Positions 32,245 to 45,600 of a DNA stretch of 64,000 bases are shown here, in pieces (position 1 is the first letter of the stretch; the number at the start of each line of letters is the position of its first letter). Under the pieces are notes generated by a model, which was not told where the DNA came from, ran no database searches, and saw nothing but the letters and a program-made list of their open reading frames with translations. Source of the stretch: Lumbricus rubellus (taxonomy: Eukaryota; Annelida; Clitellata; Crassiclitellata; Lumbricidae). A program made the translations under genes and the position numbers. The DNA lies in NCBI GenBank assembly GCA_945859605.1, contig OX243825.1, forward strand, positions 21,497,696 to 21,561,695. Direction: 5' to 3'.

Positions 32245-35200
32245 CTATGTTCTTTCGTTCTCCACAATCTCCGTCTTGGAGAACGTGGTGGACGAGGAGG
32301 AGGAGGTTGTCTTGACGACGCTGACCATGCTTCCGGGCAAGACTAGCGGACCCGCGGACGGCAGCTGGAGCGCCCTCTGGATGTCCTCCGTCATCGGGGG
32401 CAGCTGAGATAATTCCCCTGTTGTCTTCAGCAGTTTGTCTGAGGCGGCACGCTGGGCAGCCGATGATTTGCAGACCTCACGAAGGTCCTCCATCTGTGCC
32501 TCGAGTTGCCTGTCGAAAAAAGACGTCATATAACAGGCAGAATTTACAACAGGTCCTTAACCCTTTAATGCCAGAGGGTATAGGATTTCCCATACCATTT
32601 ACTACCATCTCGGCATTAAAGGGTTAAAGGCACTACATTCATTCATTCATTCATTTATTCATTCAAGAATTTATATAGCGCTTCTTCAAGGGGGACTACT
32701 CAGAAGTACTCCCGACTCTAGCATGGCAAACAAGGACAGTTTTGAGTTTAATAAAAAATGCTTCAGTAATAACCCTAGAAAGTAGACATAACTCTTGTGC
32801 AAGCCCATTCCAGACAAACGGTTGTTAATTAATGTGGTCTGTGTACTTGTGGTTGAATTGTCTAATGATTTTAAAGTTTGACATTAAACAAAAGTAAAAG
32901 TTGTGGGGTACGGTGGCGTAGTGGTGACGTCGGTGCCTTGGAACCGGAGGGTTCCAGGTTCGAAGCCACCTCAAGTCGTCGCATAGGGACCCTGAGCAAG
33001 TCCTTACCTCGCAATTGCTTGGGTGCTTCAGCGTGAAACTCCAATGCAGTGTCCGCGCTGTAGTCGGTAGTGCCTCTACTTAAGTAGAGTGCTTGAAGGG
33101 GCACTGTAAAAATGGAGAAATAAATATAAAAATAAATGTGTTTTTTGCTTTTGGGTCAAATGCTGGGAATTAGGTGCTATATAGATTCCGATTGATTGAA
33201 CATTGATTGAACATTGATTGATTGATTGAACATTGATTGATTGATTGAACATTGATTGATTATTGATTGATTGAACATCGATTGATTGAACATTGATTGA
33301 TTGAACATTGATTGATTGAACTTGATTGAACATTGATTGATTGAACATTGATTGATTGAACATTGATTGGTTGATTGAACATTGATTGCTTGATTGATTG
33401 ATCCTACCTCCATGCTTGTGATGAATTCTGGACGACTGATGTGTGCTCGTTAACCTGCACTTGTAAGCTGCTGATCTCTCCTCTCAGGCCATTCAGGGTC
33501 GCCTGGAGAAAGCTGAGCGGTCTGAAATATCAACACCAACGTCAATTAGTTATTTATCAGCTATTATTTTTTTTATCATTATTAATAATTAGTTAATTAT
33601 TCCAGTGTCAAGTGATGGCAGTATTGAAATATTTGACACAGTTAACCAATAAATTCTATTGTTTCGTCGCTTATTACAAAATCACTGTGCACAGTCTAAT
33701 CACAAAATGTCAGTTTATGGCACAATACAATGTGCATTGCAAAATATTGAAGGCTTGACACAATGGCTATTTCAGGGAGGCCTGAGCTGGGCAATTACAA
33801 AAGAAACAGTGATCTAGATGCTAAATAAATAAGCTAAAAAATGCACATGGCTGAGAGTACTCCTGAGTAGGTCTCTTGAAGGGGTGGAATATAAAATATA
33901 AATTACATAAATTATCTTATCGTCAAGTCTTCCAACTCACTTGCTCTGAATGGATGGAGTTGACGATTCCTCGAGCAGTTGCTGTAACTCATCTTTGTTC
34001 ATTATCATCTGAATTGTAATCGCTTTGCCAGCCTCCGTAGCCTAAGAAAAACAGCAGATTAAATGGAGACAATGCACGGTCTTCTGCTGCCATAAGCTGT
34101 GTATGCCCAACCAATTACAAGTGCCATTATCAGCAAAATCAAGAGTCAATGTAGTCTACCAATTGAACATTTACAGACATAATTATCAGTAATGTGCACC
34201 ATAGTTTGTGTGAACCATAGCTGCATGAAACACACAGGCACAGTGAAGACTTGGTCATGAAAACCAGCTAATTCTGAGCTCCCTGCCGAGAATAAAATAG
34301 CAAATGAACACATTGAACAGCTAAGATTAAGTTCATTTAGAACTGCATAAAGATTCAGTGGATGTTTGGAATTGTAATAGTTAGAAAAGAAAAGAGTATA
34401 AAACTAAGTGGTCTGTTTTTAAATACTATTTCATATGTAAATTGTAACCTTTGTTCAACCATTAGCAATAAATTTAAATGTGTACATGCTTAAATTAATT
34501 AATTTATCTACAGTGACAGTATGACCCCAACTCAGATCATGCTTCAATTGTGATTCTATGGAATTAGGCTAAGGCACAGCAAAGACCTATCACGAAAGAC
34601 CTTTCTGGCAAAGTAACGAACTCTAAGTACATAAACAAGCTGTGTCTATGTCATTGGCGGAGTTTATCAGAGGCTAGGAGGGACTAAGCCCCTCCAAGAA
34701 GGCTCAGATTCAACTTTTTACCATGAAAATGGTATTCTTTTGGGGGGTTAGCCCTCCACCCCAAGAACGGAAACCAAGCTGCGCCCATGGTCTGTGTCAA
34801 TAAATAAACACACCTTGATTCTTCCTTCCCCACCACTGCCTGTTTGAATGGACACTACACCATTGAAGGACCCCTCATACAGACTTCTAGCCTGACATTT
34901 AAATCTCTTAAACAGCCACCAGGGCAGACTTAGTTCATTGAGGAAAGGTTGTACACTGATGTACAGGTTAAAACTGCATGTCGTACCTTTGTGCATTGCT
35001 CGATAATCGACATCAAGACTTGTCTCAGCTGCGTCACTCTCGCTTTCAGTTCTGCCCTCTCGTGTTTGGTAGTCGCAAGCTCATCACGAACCAAGTACAG
35101 TTCACTTGTGCTGGCCTGGAAAAGATGCAACACACACACATGTAAGAGTTTGTTTGTTTGTATGTGCACTCGTTATAGCGCCCATTCAAGCTCTCTCTAC

Positions 35201-38200
35201 TCAGAGGCGCTCCTGAATGCAGAGCAGACACTGCATCGGAGTTTCACGCCGAAGCGCTGAGCAATTGTGAGTGAAGGACTTGCCCGAGATCCTTACGCGG
35301 CGAAGTGGATTCGAGCCTCGAACCTTTCGGCTCCAAGGCAACGACGCCACCACTACACCACCGCGCCCCACAAGAGTAGTAATCAAGAAAGTGGGGTCAA
35401 GGTCAGTATAAGTAATCTTAGTTTCCTTTGCATCTGTTGCACAGTAGTTTGTTGATTCATAACGGCAACTGCAAAACTGGAATTGTGCATTAAACATGCA
35501 TTAAACAAACACGTAAACAAACCAAAGTGCAGCATAAATTGTTGGTCATTGAAAGCACACAATTTTTATTTGAAAGAAAAATTTATTTTCGACCTAGGAT
35601 TTTGTGCTATTTGAAAACATTTTGACATTGATTGGATATAGAAATTATGCACGTTTGTTTATTATACCACGTCTGTACACCAAAATGCGGATAGCAATTG
35701 GTATATTAAAGGATATTCTTATCTTATCTTATAATATATCAGTAAACTATTTTTACTGTAATGAGGCTCTTTAAAACAGGAGGAACTTTCTAACCTGAAG
35801 ACTTTGGTTGAGTCCCTGTGCTTCTGCTTGTCTCCTCTCGTCCACCAGTTGAGCCTTTTCCTCAGCCGCTGTCATCTCAGCTACTTTCTGTGACAACTTC
35901 CACTCCAAGCTCTGGAAATACATATACACAGCTGCAATGCAGAGGGCTGAAAGGACAGTGCTCAGTGACATAACCATTGCTGAATATCTAATTTTAAATC
36001 TGCTATTCATATTCAGTAAGAAAATTTACGCAGTTCCACTCCAGGAAAGCCTAACTTATTTTAAATGTACCGTAATTAAAACAGGACATCTATCAATTAG
36101 CAGACATTAATCAGATAACTAGATCATTGGCTCTCAACTGGTGGTCCGTGGACCAATAGGGGCATTCTGCCATCTGCCTAGTAGTCCACGAGCAAGTCCT
36201 GAAATTTTTTTAATTATATACTAGATATATACATTATACACCTAACATTAAAAACTGTTGCTACTAGAATAACCAATTAACCATTGCTCTACATTAACCA
36301 TGAAGAATAAAACAAAACAAGTAAACATAAAAAGAACAAAACTTTTGACCTGCAGTCCACTTTCAGATAAAGAATTTGGAAGTGAGTATCACAAAACAGG
36401 CACTATATAAATGTCCGATTACGATTATGATCATGATTACAGAGGACAATGAAGAATTTCCTTAATAACTTTAATTACTATTTATTTATGTCAGTATATG
36501 TTATCATTATAAATGTTTTGTCGAAATATGTCTCTGTGTAGAGTTTACTCTAGGTAAAAAGCAAAAATTGTCATGTCGAAACAAAGGGACATATAACATG
36601 ACTTCTGGTGTATCAAAAGAGATTCTTGTGTGGGCAGGGAGACATAAGTCTCATGACAAATGGTGGGAGATCAGTATACATATAAAATAGACATGAGAAA
36701 GGGGCGACCCTGATAGCAGAACGATATTGTCCTTTTTGTGTTTACCCTTTCACACCCATGAATTTGTTGCACTAAATGAACATCATTGAACATGAACTTG
36801 TAATTTGGTAATCAATAAAGCTTATAAATTGAACCAAATTGAGAGAAGAATCAACTACTTATCTATTAAGAATTATAAGAATAATAAATGTTAGTCAAAC
36901 GTAAACAAAATGTTAACTTTAAACTGAAATCGAGTACCCGACTTCTGGTCAGCTGAAATAAGAAGAACAGACCCACAATAAAAACAGAACAGATAAGTTT
37001 TCTGAACACAGTACGGCGTGGCAAGCTTACAAAAATAGACATGGCAAACTAGCTATACTAACAATTTAGCACCACATCTATTCACTGGACTTGGACTCAA
37101 CAGTTTAAACTAAAAATATTTCACTTAAAATGCTAAGTAAAGCAGCTGATAGTTAACAAATAACAATGAAAATTCCAATTAATAAGTATCTTAAGGTCAA
37201 ATTAACCATGTATCGAGGTTTGAATCCACCTCGCCGTGTAAGGACCTTGGACAAGTCCTTCACTCTCAATTGCTCAGCGCTTCGGCGTGAAACTCCGATG
37301 CAGTGTCCGCTCTGCATTCGGGAGCGCCTCCGAGTACGGGAAGCTTGAAGGGGCGCTATAACAAGTGCACATACAAACAAACAAACAATGTATAATTTTG
37401 AATATGCATGCATTGCATATGTCTCACCTGGATCTGTTCATGCAATGTGCTGTCCCTCACTCCCCTGTCTTCCAAATCACGCGCCATACGATCGCGTTCC
37501 AGACGAACCGTCTTCATCTCAGATAACAGTTGCTCCATCTTCATCTTCTGCTCAACCTGCTCGCTCTTCGCCGCCTCCGCATCCTCCATCATCTTCGACA
37601 GTTCCTTACGCAGTTGCTCCACCTCATCAACAATCTGATTGTGTTTCGTTGATAGCTGCTCCAGTTCCCGCCGCACCTTGATGTGATTTCCCTTCTCGGT
37701 CATCAGCTGTCAATCAAAAGACGTTAATTAAGTCATCAGCTGTCAATCAAAAGACATTAATTAAGTCATCAGCTGTCAATCAAAAGGTCAGCTGTCAATC
37801 AAAAGACATTAATTAATGTCAGCTGTCAATCAAAAGACATTAAGTCATTCATCAACAGATTTAATTAATTTGTTTGCAAATAAGTGATGCTCAAATTGCA
37901 GAAAAACCTTCACCAGTAGACTCTTGCACACACGTGGAATCTGAACAAGAATAGCTCCACTAGGCCTAACAGTTGACCTTCTGTTCAAAGGTTTCAATAT
38001 AGATTTTTATACACATTAATCACCTCTGCATTGAATTTTCATTTAAGATTTTAATGCTAATATATTTAATTTAAATGGAAAAGGAATTAATTAAATCTTT
38101 CAAAGTAAAAGACAAATGAAGGCATCAATTGCAGCCTCTGTTGCATCAACCTGTTTCCGCGTGTCCTTCGTGTTCTGCTGCGCCTTTGCAAGACCTTCCT

Positions 38201-39633
38201 CCAGCAGATGGACTTGTTCCGTGAGGTCCTGGATCTGTCTGTTCCTCGCCTGCAGCAGGTCCTCCACCTCAGAACTCATCTGAACCACGGACGACTCCTT
38301 GTTCGCTAGACTTGCCTCGAGCAGACTCGCGTGCTCCTTGAGCGTCGTGTGGCTGCGAAGGAAACCTGAATAAAATAAAATCAAATTAAATAAACAACAG
38401 GGAGATAGATGGTTGAATGGTAGCACGGTGGCATGAAGATCAGAAGGATGTGGGTTTGATACCTGCTAACCCTAAAAGGTTGACTCATTCAACATCACAC
38501 TGTATTGTATCTTAGCAGAGCACATTTTAAATACAAAAAGATGCAGTTATTGTTAACCAAAGCTATTATTACTGGTACAATTATTATCATTGTCATTGTG
38601 ATCTCATGCTTCATCCCTCTGCCTCTGTCAGTGCGTTGTGTCCTTTTAGATCCTCTGAAATGATCACAATACAATAGAATAAAGAAATGCTAGTACTACA
38701 AGAACAATAGCATTAATCTTTTACCTGTTTGCCCCGAGAATATCCGCTGAAAACGGGCTTAAAATTTAAAAATGAACGGGTAAAGGGTTAATAAACTGGA
38801 ACCATTCTTGCCTGCCAGGCGGCCCTTCTCCCGTTCCAACTCGAGCGCGAGATTTGCCGTTTCTGCGTCTGCCACTCTTCGTTCCTCGATGTAATTCCTT
38901 GCGCTCTCCAACTCCGACTCCAGCTGTGCAGACCGCGTTTTGTAATCGTCAATCTCTAACTGATTGCGTAGAATCACTTGATTCAGTTCTGCTTCTGTGG
39001 AATGCTTAGCATTTCGAATCACCTCGAGCTCCTCAGTGAGCCTCTACAGAAACAGCAAGGGTTTGCACAGTTAGATTAATTATCATGGATAAGTATGGTC
39101 AAGAATGAAATAATTTGACTAAAAAACACTGGGCATTTGTAAGAACACCCACCACAAATAATTTATACATATGAATATATAGTATTCATATGAATAAACA
39201 GGTGACACACCGCACATGGTTACATAAAGAAATGATAATAATGATTAATGACATCTTTATTACTGGTAATTCAGTTTGGCAAAAAGATGAGGGTCTGATT
39301 TTTATTTATGTACATCAGTATATTACAAAAGTATTTAACTGAAACATGACAGAATAATTATTTATATGATTACCAAATGCTTGGCATTTCGCAGTAACCT
39401 CAGAATCATAATAATTCCACAAACCATATGGGCGCTTCATCAACTAACTTCGTTGGAAAGACGCAAATTTCACACAGACAAGCATAACAACTTTTGGTAA
39501 ACTGTGTAAATTATAGAGTCACAGTTCCATTTAATAGGCCATTGTATTTACACCATAAAACACCACTGAATATGACCTGAATAAACAATGACACTAATAT
39601 TAATAACACTAATTTCAATAACAATTATCATGT

Positions 39634-39673
<40 letters not shown>

Positions 39674-42600
39674 CAAAGATATGCAGGTCCATGGCCTTAA
39701 CAATGAGACGAGTGAGGTGATTTCTCGTTGCCTTCCTCACAGACAATTGTGGGTGAACAACTTGTCCATGGTCGCTACACAGCACTTGGCTTGAGGTGGA
39801 TTCAAACCTGCAACCACTCAGTCACAAGGCACAGAACACATCATTACACCACTGCGCTCACACAGAGTGACATACAAACCTGAAACTCTAGGTGCATCTG
39901 CGACATTCTGTCATCCTGGTCAAGTGTTGCCCTCTGGTGAGCGTTTGTCAGTTCTCCCTCAAGTCGAGCGTTCGCTTCCTCCAACGTTACCAATCGCTGG
40001 GTGAGTTCTTCCGCTCGCAGGTCGTTCACTCGACATGTCTCACGATGTTCTTTCAACGCCATTTCAAGCTGCTTGCCCAGTTTCAACGCCTGCAAATCAT
40101 TTCCAACGTAACATAATATTGTATTGTATTAAAACATTTATAAAGCGCCTTCTACTAGGGTTAACCGTTCAGAGGCGCTCCCAGTGCGCAAGGCCATGTG
40201 AGAAGAAATAAGTTTTGAGGAAAGAAAATGAGGAGGAGGGATTACCAGTTAGAAGTTGAGATCGAGTAGATGGAGACAGAGTATTCCAAAGAGAGGGGCC
40301 AACTGATGTACAGGATCGGGACTGAACCATAGCCTTTCTAGTAGGAGGAACTAAAAGATCAAATCAAAAGATAATATCTCGTGTGGAAATGCTAGATTGA
40401 CATTTATTCAAGAGAGCTCATGAAAATTCTTCTGCTTAACAACAGTATTTGGCATATAATTTTGCCTACAATTTTTTTTAGTATATACTTATATGCACAT
40501 GTAGGTCCGTGCAATTTAAAGGCATCACAAAGCCAATTTCAGGCAAAACAGAAATTATGGATACTAAAAATGCACTTTCTAGCAATTCTTTTGTTTGTGA
40601 ATGCAAGAATTCTGAAAGAGGGAGCTTGGTTTTATATTGGAAAACACTGTTTGCATGCTTAGAATTTTTAAAATAGAAACTGCACTCATTTTCCTACTGT
40701 TATCCCAGTTTTAACAAGAAATCTACTCAGTAAGATAAGTAAGTAAGTAAGTAAGGTACTAAATTATTATGTTTCCTAGATATTACTTAAAAGTTGGAAG
40801 CTACTAAATAGGTATCTCAAAAGTAAGAAATCCACAGAGGTAAGAAGAAGCAAAGATTTCAGTGCTACCATACAGTTGGCAAAAATCGCCAAAATGTTGA
40901 CGTAATCTCAACAAATTTAACATACCTTTGTCTTTTGTTTCGCAATTTCTTTGTGCGATTCGCGCTGCAAGTCTCCAACTTTCGACCTGAGATTGCTGTT
41001 TTCCATCTGCAGTTGAACCATTTCCTCGCCGTGTTCATCACTCGCCTGTTGCCTCTCATCAACCCTATGTCTCTCCTCATTCTCCAGATTATGCTCAACG
41101 GTTTCTCTCTCCTCGTACGATCGTTGCAGCTTCAACTCAAGATCAAGCGACCGTTCTCTAAGAACAACGAGTTCTTGTTCCGTAGACAACAGGTTCTTCG
41201 ACAGCAGTTGCTTTTCGTTGTCGGCAGCTTCGAGCAACTGCTGAACAGCAATCAACTGCTTCTCAACCAACAGCTTTTCCTCCTCTAAACACTTCAGCAC
41301 CTGTGAATCAACCTTACTACTGTCCGTTGCGTCGCAACCTTCCCCCGTCTCGTCATCTGGTTCCCTGCCGGTCTGCGTCTCCGTAGACTGGTACTTCGTT
41401 AGAGATCGAACGATGCTGTGAATCGGAGAAAACTCGAATCCCTGAGTAATTTCGCGGAGTCGTTCGTTCGATTGTTCTGGAACGACCTCCAGTCGCAACG
41501 ACCCGGAGTTCTCCAATTCGCCCTTCAGTCTGTCGAGGTCGGCCTGCTTGGTGAGCAGCTCCTGTTTCATCAGACGAAAGCTTTTCTCCACTACGCTCAT
41601 GTCGTCTTTTAGAGATCGCAGAGAACTATCGAACACTTCCTTTTCCTCCTTAGCGGACTTGAGTTCCATCTAAAGAATTAAATCATCACAATACTCTGTC
41701 AATACTATAAAAAATGATTTCAAATAATTAAACATACAAAAATAAGCATCATACTAACACTAATCCTAGAAACTAACCTGTATGAATTTCAAAAGTACTG
41801 CAATCTTTACAAATCAATTTTTTCTGCTAAACCTTTGGAATTTCATTCTGAGTATTGAACTTTATTCCATTCAAAATCTACAATGAAATATGTTAACTTC
41901 GAATATTTAGTCAGAAAGAATTGATTGTGAGTGCATGCAGCCAGAAACCGATATGCGATGAGTTTTGAAACCCTAAGTCACAATTAAATACTATACCTCA
42001 CCTAGTTGCACCTCACTTTACAGTATTTCTGCCCATTGGGGGAGGGTGTGAAGACTAATGGCTAACACCCTGGCAGAAAGAGCACACAGACACAGGATTA
42101 CTTTTCGCTACCTCCCAAAGGTCCACACAACCTTCCAATCGGCAGATGGCATTGTTAAAATGAGCAGTGGTAAGTGATAGCCATCCTGCTGGCTGCAGAC
42201 AGCTAAATTCGATGCCTGTAATAACTTCTGATCATCCGTCCTATTACGAATTATAATCATTCTGCATTGTGTAAGTCTGAAATTAAATGAAGATTACCAA
42301 AATAATAACAATTATTATTATTATTAAAATTTCATCTGCGACTCGGTCGTTCGTCCGCCCAAAATGTCGCGTCTTTCCTTCGGTCACACGTTCGTCCCCG
42401 CAACTGGAAGACCAAGTCTCCGTCCCTGAGCAATTGTTATTATTATTATTATTATCATCATTATTAATTATTATTGTTAGAAACTCCAACTGTACCTGGA
42501 GGACAGCTTCAAATTAAACAAATATTATGTACAGCAATTGTTATTATTATTTTTATTAGAAATTCCAACCGTAACCATACCTGGAGCACAGTCCGATCGT

Positions 42601-45600
42601 GTTCCAACCGCTCGATCTCCTCCGTGCGAGTCGTAAACTCGAGCTGCGTCTGCTTCAGCTGCGACTCCAACTCGACCACGCTCTTCTCAAGCGAATCGAT
42701 CGCCTTATCTCGACCGAGAATGCTCTCCTGCGACAGCGCAAGTCGCTTGACGAGCTCCGTGTGCTCGTGCTGCAGTATAGTCGCTCGTCCCTGACTCCGC
42801 TTTAACTCGCTCGTCGCTTTGCTCAAATCTTCCGTTAGCATGGAAACGGTCTCGCCTTCGGTATTTTCGCTCAGCGCATCGCTCACGTTCTGTCTGTCTT
42901 TCTGCATCTGAGCAAACGCGGCCTCGCGCTCCATCATGTCGGACTCGATCGATTCTAAATGCCGAGCGAGCGTCTGTTTCTCGTTGAGCGATCGCTGCTC
43001 GCTCTCTGCGAGCTGTCGCTTCGAGCGCTGGTTCTCGGCCTTGAGTCGCTCGATTGCTGTTCCCTGGGCGATCATCTCGGCCTTGACACGAGTCACTTCG
43101 GCCTGAAGCTCGGCCTTTTCACGCTGCGAGAACTGAAGCTGATCCTGTGTAAGAAACAAAAGCAAAGACTTACATGTACGCCCATGGTTCCAAACCTGTG
43201 GCCCGCGGATCAAAAGTGGCCCGCCTGGCCTCAAAAACTGGCCCTCATCTCTTAAAGAATTAACTAAATTATATGAAAAATTTACACTTTGGACAGGATA
43301 GAACACATAATTATTGCCTATCACAAATTACTTTATTTTGACGTCTGTAAATAACATCAAACATTCTATTTTGATCGAATTAAAACAATTTTATATGCTT
43401 TTAGTTAATTAAATTTTAGCCTTGAGGACCCTTGATGTCCTTCGACGAAAAGTGGCCTTCGTGTGCTCCAACTTAGGAAAAGTGGCTCTAGAGTCCAAAA
43501 AGGTTGGGAGCTCTTAACCCTTAAACCGCCGGAACCACAAATGTGTGGTTCCCGAACAATTTTGCCAGAACCACATATATGTGGTATCACATATGCGTTG
43601 AATGCCGATACCGCCTATATAGCCAGTATACCTACTACCTATATATACACCTACAAATATGATATACCTATGTACCTATAATTATATGTACCTTTATACC
43701 TTTATATATACCTTATACTTACATATATACCTATATATATATATCCATATACCTATATATATATACCTTTATACTTATAATTATATACACTTATATATCT
43801 ATATATACCTTTATATCTATGTATACTTATATATATCCATATACCTATATATACATTTGTACCAATATATACCTCTATATATACCTGTATATACATCCAT
43901 ATATACCTATATATACCTATGTATTTCTTTATAATGCATATAATACCTATATATATATATACATACTTATATATACCTATATATATACGCCTAATACATG
44001 CATATACCTATACACCCTATATATATATATATGCCATTATACCTATATATGTTCCTGTATATACCTATATACTTATATATATATACCTATATACCTATAT
44101 GCCTCATTGTTTCTCAATGAGCCATGACGTTTCGAAGTATATTGCAACAAAAAAGTATTTGGCGTCCGGGGTGCATAAACCCCAAAAGTATGTGGCGGTT
44201 TAAGGGTTAATAGTCTACACTGTGAGAGATGCTCTATAAATTTTCACATATGACACGATTCAGGTAGCGAGTAAAGCTAAAGTATCTGCACTGACCTTGT
44301 ACCACTCTTTTGCCGCAGCCATGGACTTCAGCTCACCCTGAAGCGACCCGACCTCATTATCCGCGAGGATCCGATTCTGATTGGTCGTCTGGAATTCGAC
44401 GTACAACTCGGTGATCTTAGTTTTGAGGTCGGTTATCGTCGCATCGCGTGATCTCAACTCCACCTGGAAGTGCTTCAGCTTATCCAGATGCTTTTCGCCG
44501 GCGTCCTTCGCCAGCTCAAGGTCGTTTTCCAGGGTCTTCAGGTCCTGGTCTTTGTCCTCAAGCAGCTTGTGGGCATCCATGATCACTGCCTCTAGTCGAG
44601 CGCGGTTCTGGCGCAGGGTCTCAAGGTCGGCGGATAAAGCGTCACGGTCACCGGCCAGACCAACACGCGTCTTCTCACGAGATCTGGATAAACACGCGAA
44701 GAAAAGAAATTCAAACAAACCAAACGTTTGCACATTCCTAACAATGGTTCTACTGTCATCTAATAGAAATTATGGTTAGCACTGCTGTAAGTGCCGAGTC
44801 GACACTTAAATTTAGATAATTTGCTTAGTTTTATACAAAATTTCAATTTTTTTTGTCACGCTAACCTTGTTTCACTCAAATTTGTCAAAGTCCAGTGCAG
44901 TACTCACTTAACAATAACAAATAAGAGCCATTTCAGAACAATGGTATCCCTAATTTTTTAAGTTACGACACACATCTGGCTTACATGCACCTGAGGTAAA
45001 AAAAAAATAAAAGTTTCTTAAATGAAAAATCTGTTGCTCATAATTACTGTAATTCCTGCATGAGAGACGCAACTTTCGTCTGCAGTTCCGCGCGCTCCCT
45101 CAACAGCCCGGAACTTTCCACCTCCAGCACTTCCACCTGACCCTCCAGCTTCACCTTCTCCTTAAGGATCTGCTCCATGCGAAGTTGGAGGTCGTCCTTC
45201 GACCCGGAAAACGCCGAGTCCATGGAGTCCTGCCGAGACACCCGTCTACCGACAAGGTCGCTGTTCAAGGACATGCTGTCGTGGACGGGTCGCCTCCGGT
45301 AGATCTCGTTCGCCGCAAGTGCGGAAGAGGTCCGGATGGCCGAACCGACCGTCTGCTGGAACTCGTCCGATTTCCCGCCAACCACGGATCTCTGAAGAGA
45401 CGCGGAGTTTAGGGACGGGGATGAGGTAGTGGCCATTTTGTGTGAATCGTTCCTAATGTGGTCGCCGGATGAATGCTGCAGGAAAGCGTCACCAGATTCG
45501 CTGGAAGAATGCTGTGGTAGCGCATCGCCGGTAGCATGGATTTCAGAATTTGAAGATGGAGCTCTTGAACTTGGATTCAACTCCGGCTTTTGGGCTTCTG

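Noticed and set aside
33076..33413. MFNQS/INVQS repeat proteins
   Set aside because: Translations of the ATTGATTGAAC minisatellite inside a GOLGA3 intron.
38800..38812. Canonical GT donor AATG|GTTCCA for GOLGA3 intron 9
   Set aside because: Phase-compatible but weak, and it would insert three residues where golgin-160 spacing is otherwise exact; the GC donor is preferred.
43659..44203. Tyr/Ile-rich ORFs resembling membrane proteins
   Set aside because: Products of the TATACCTA array in a piggyBac-type MITE.
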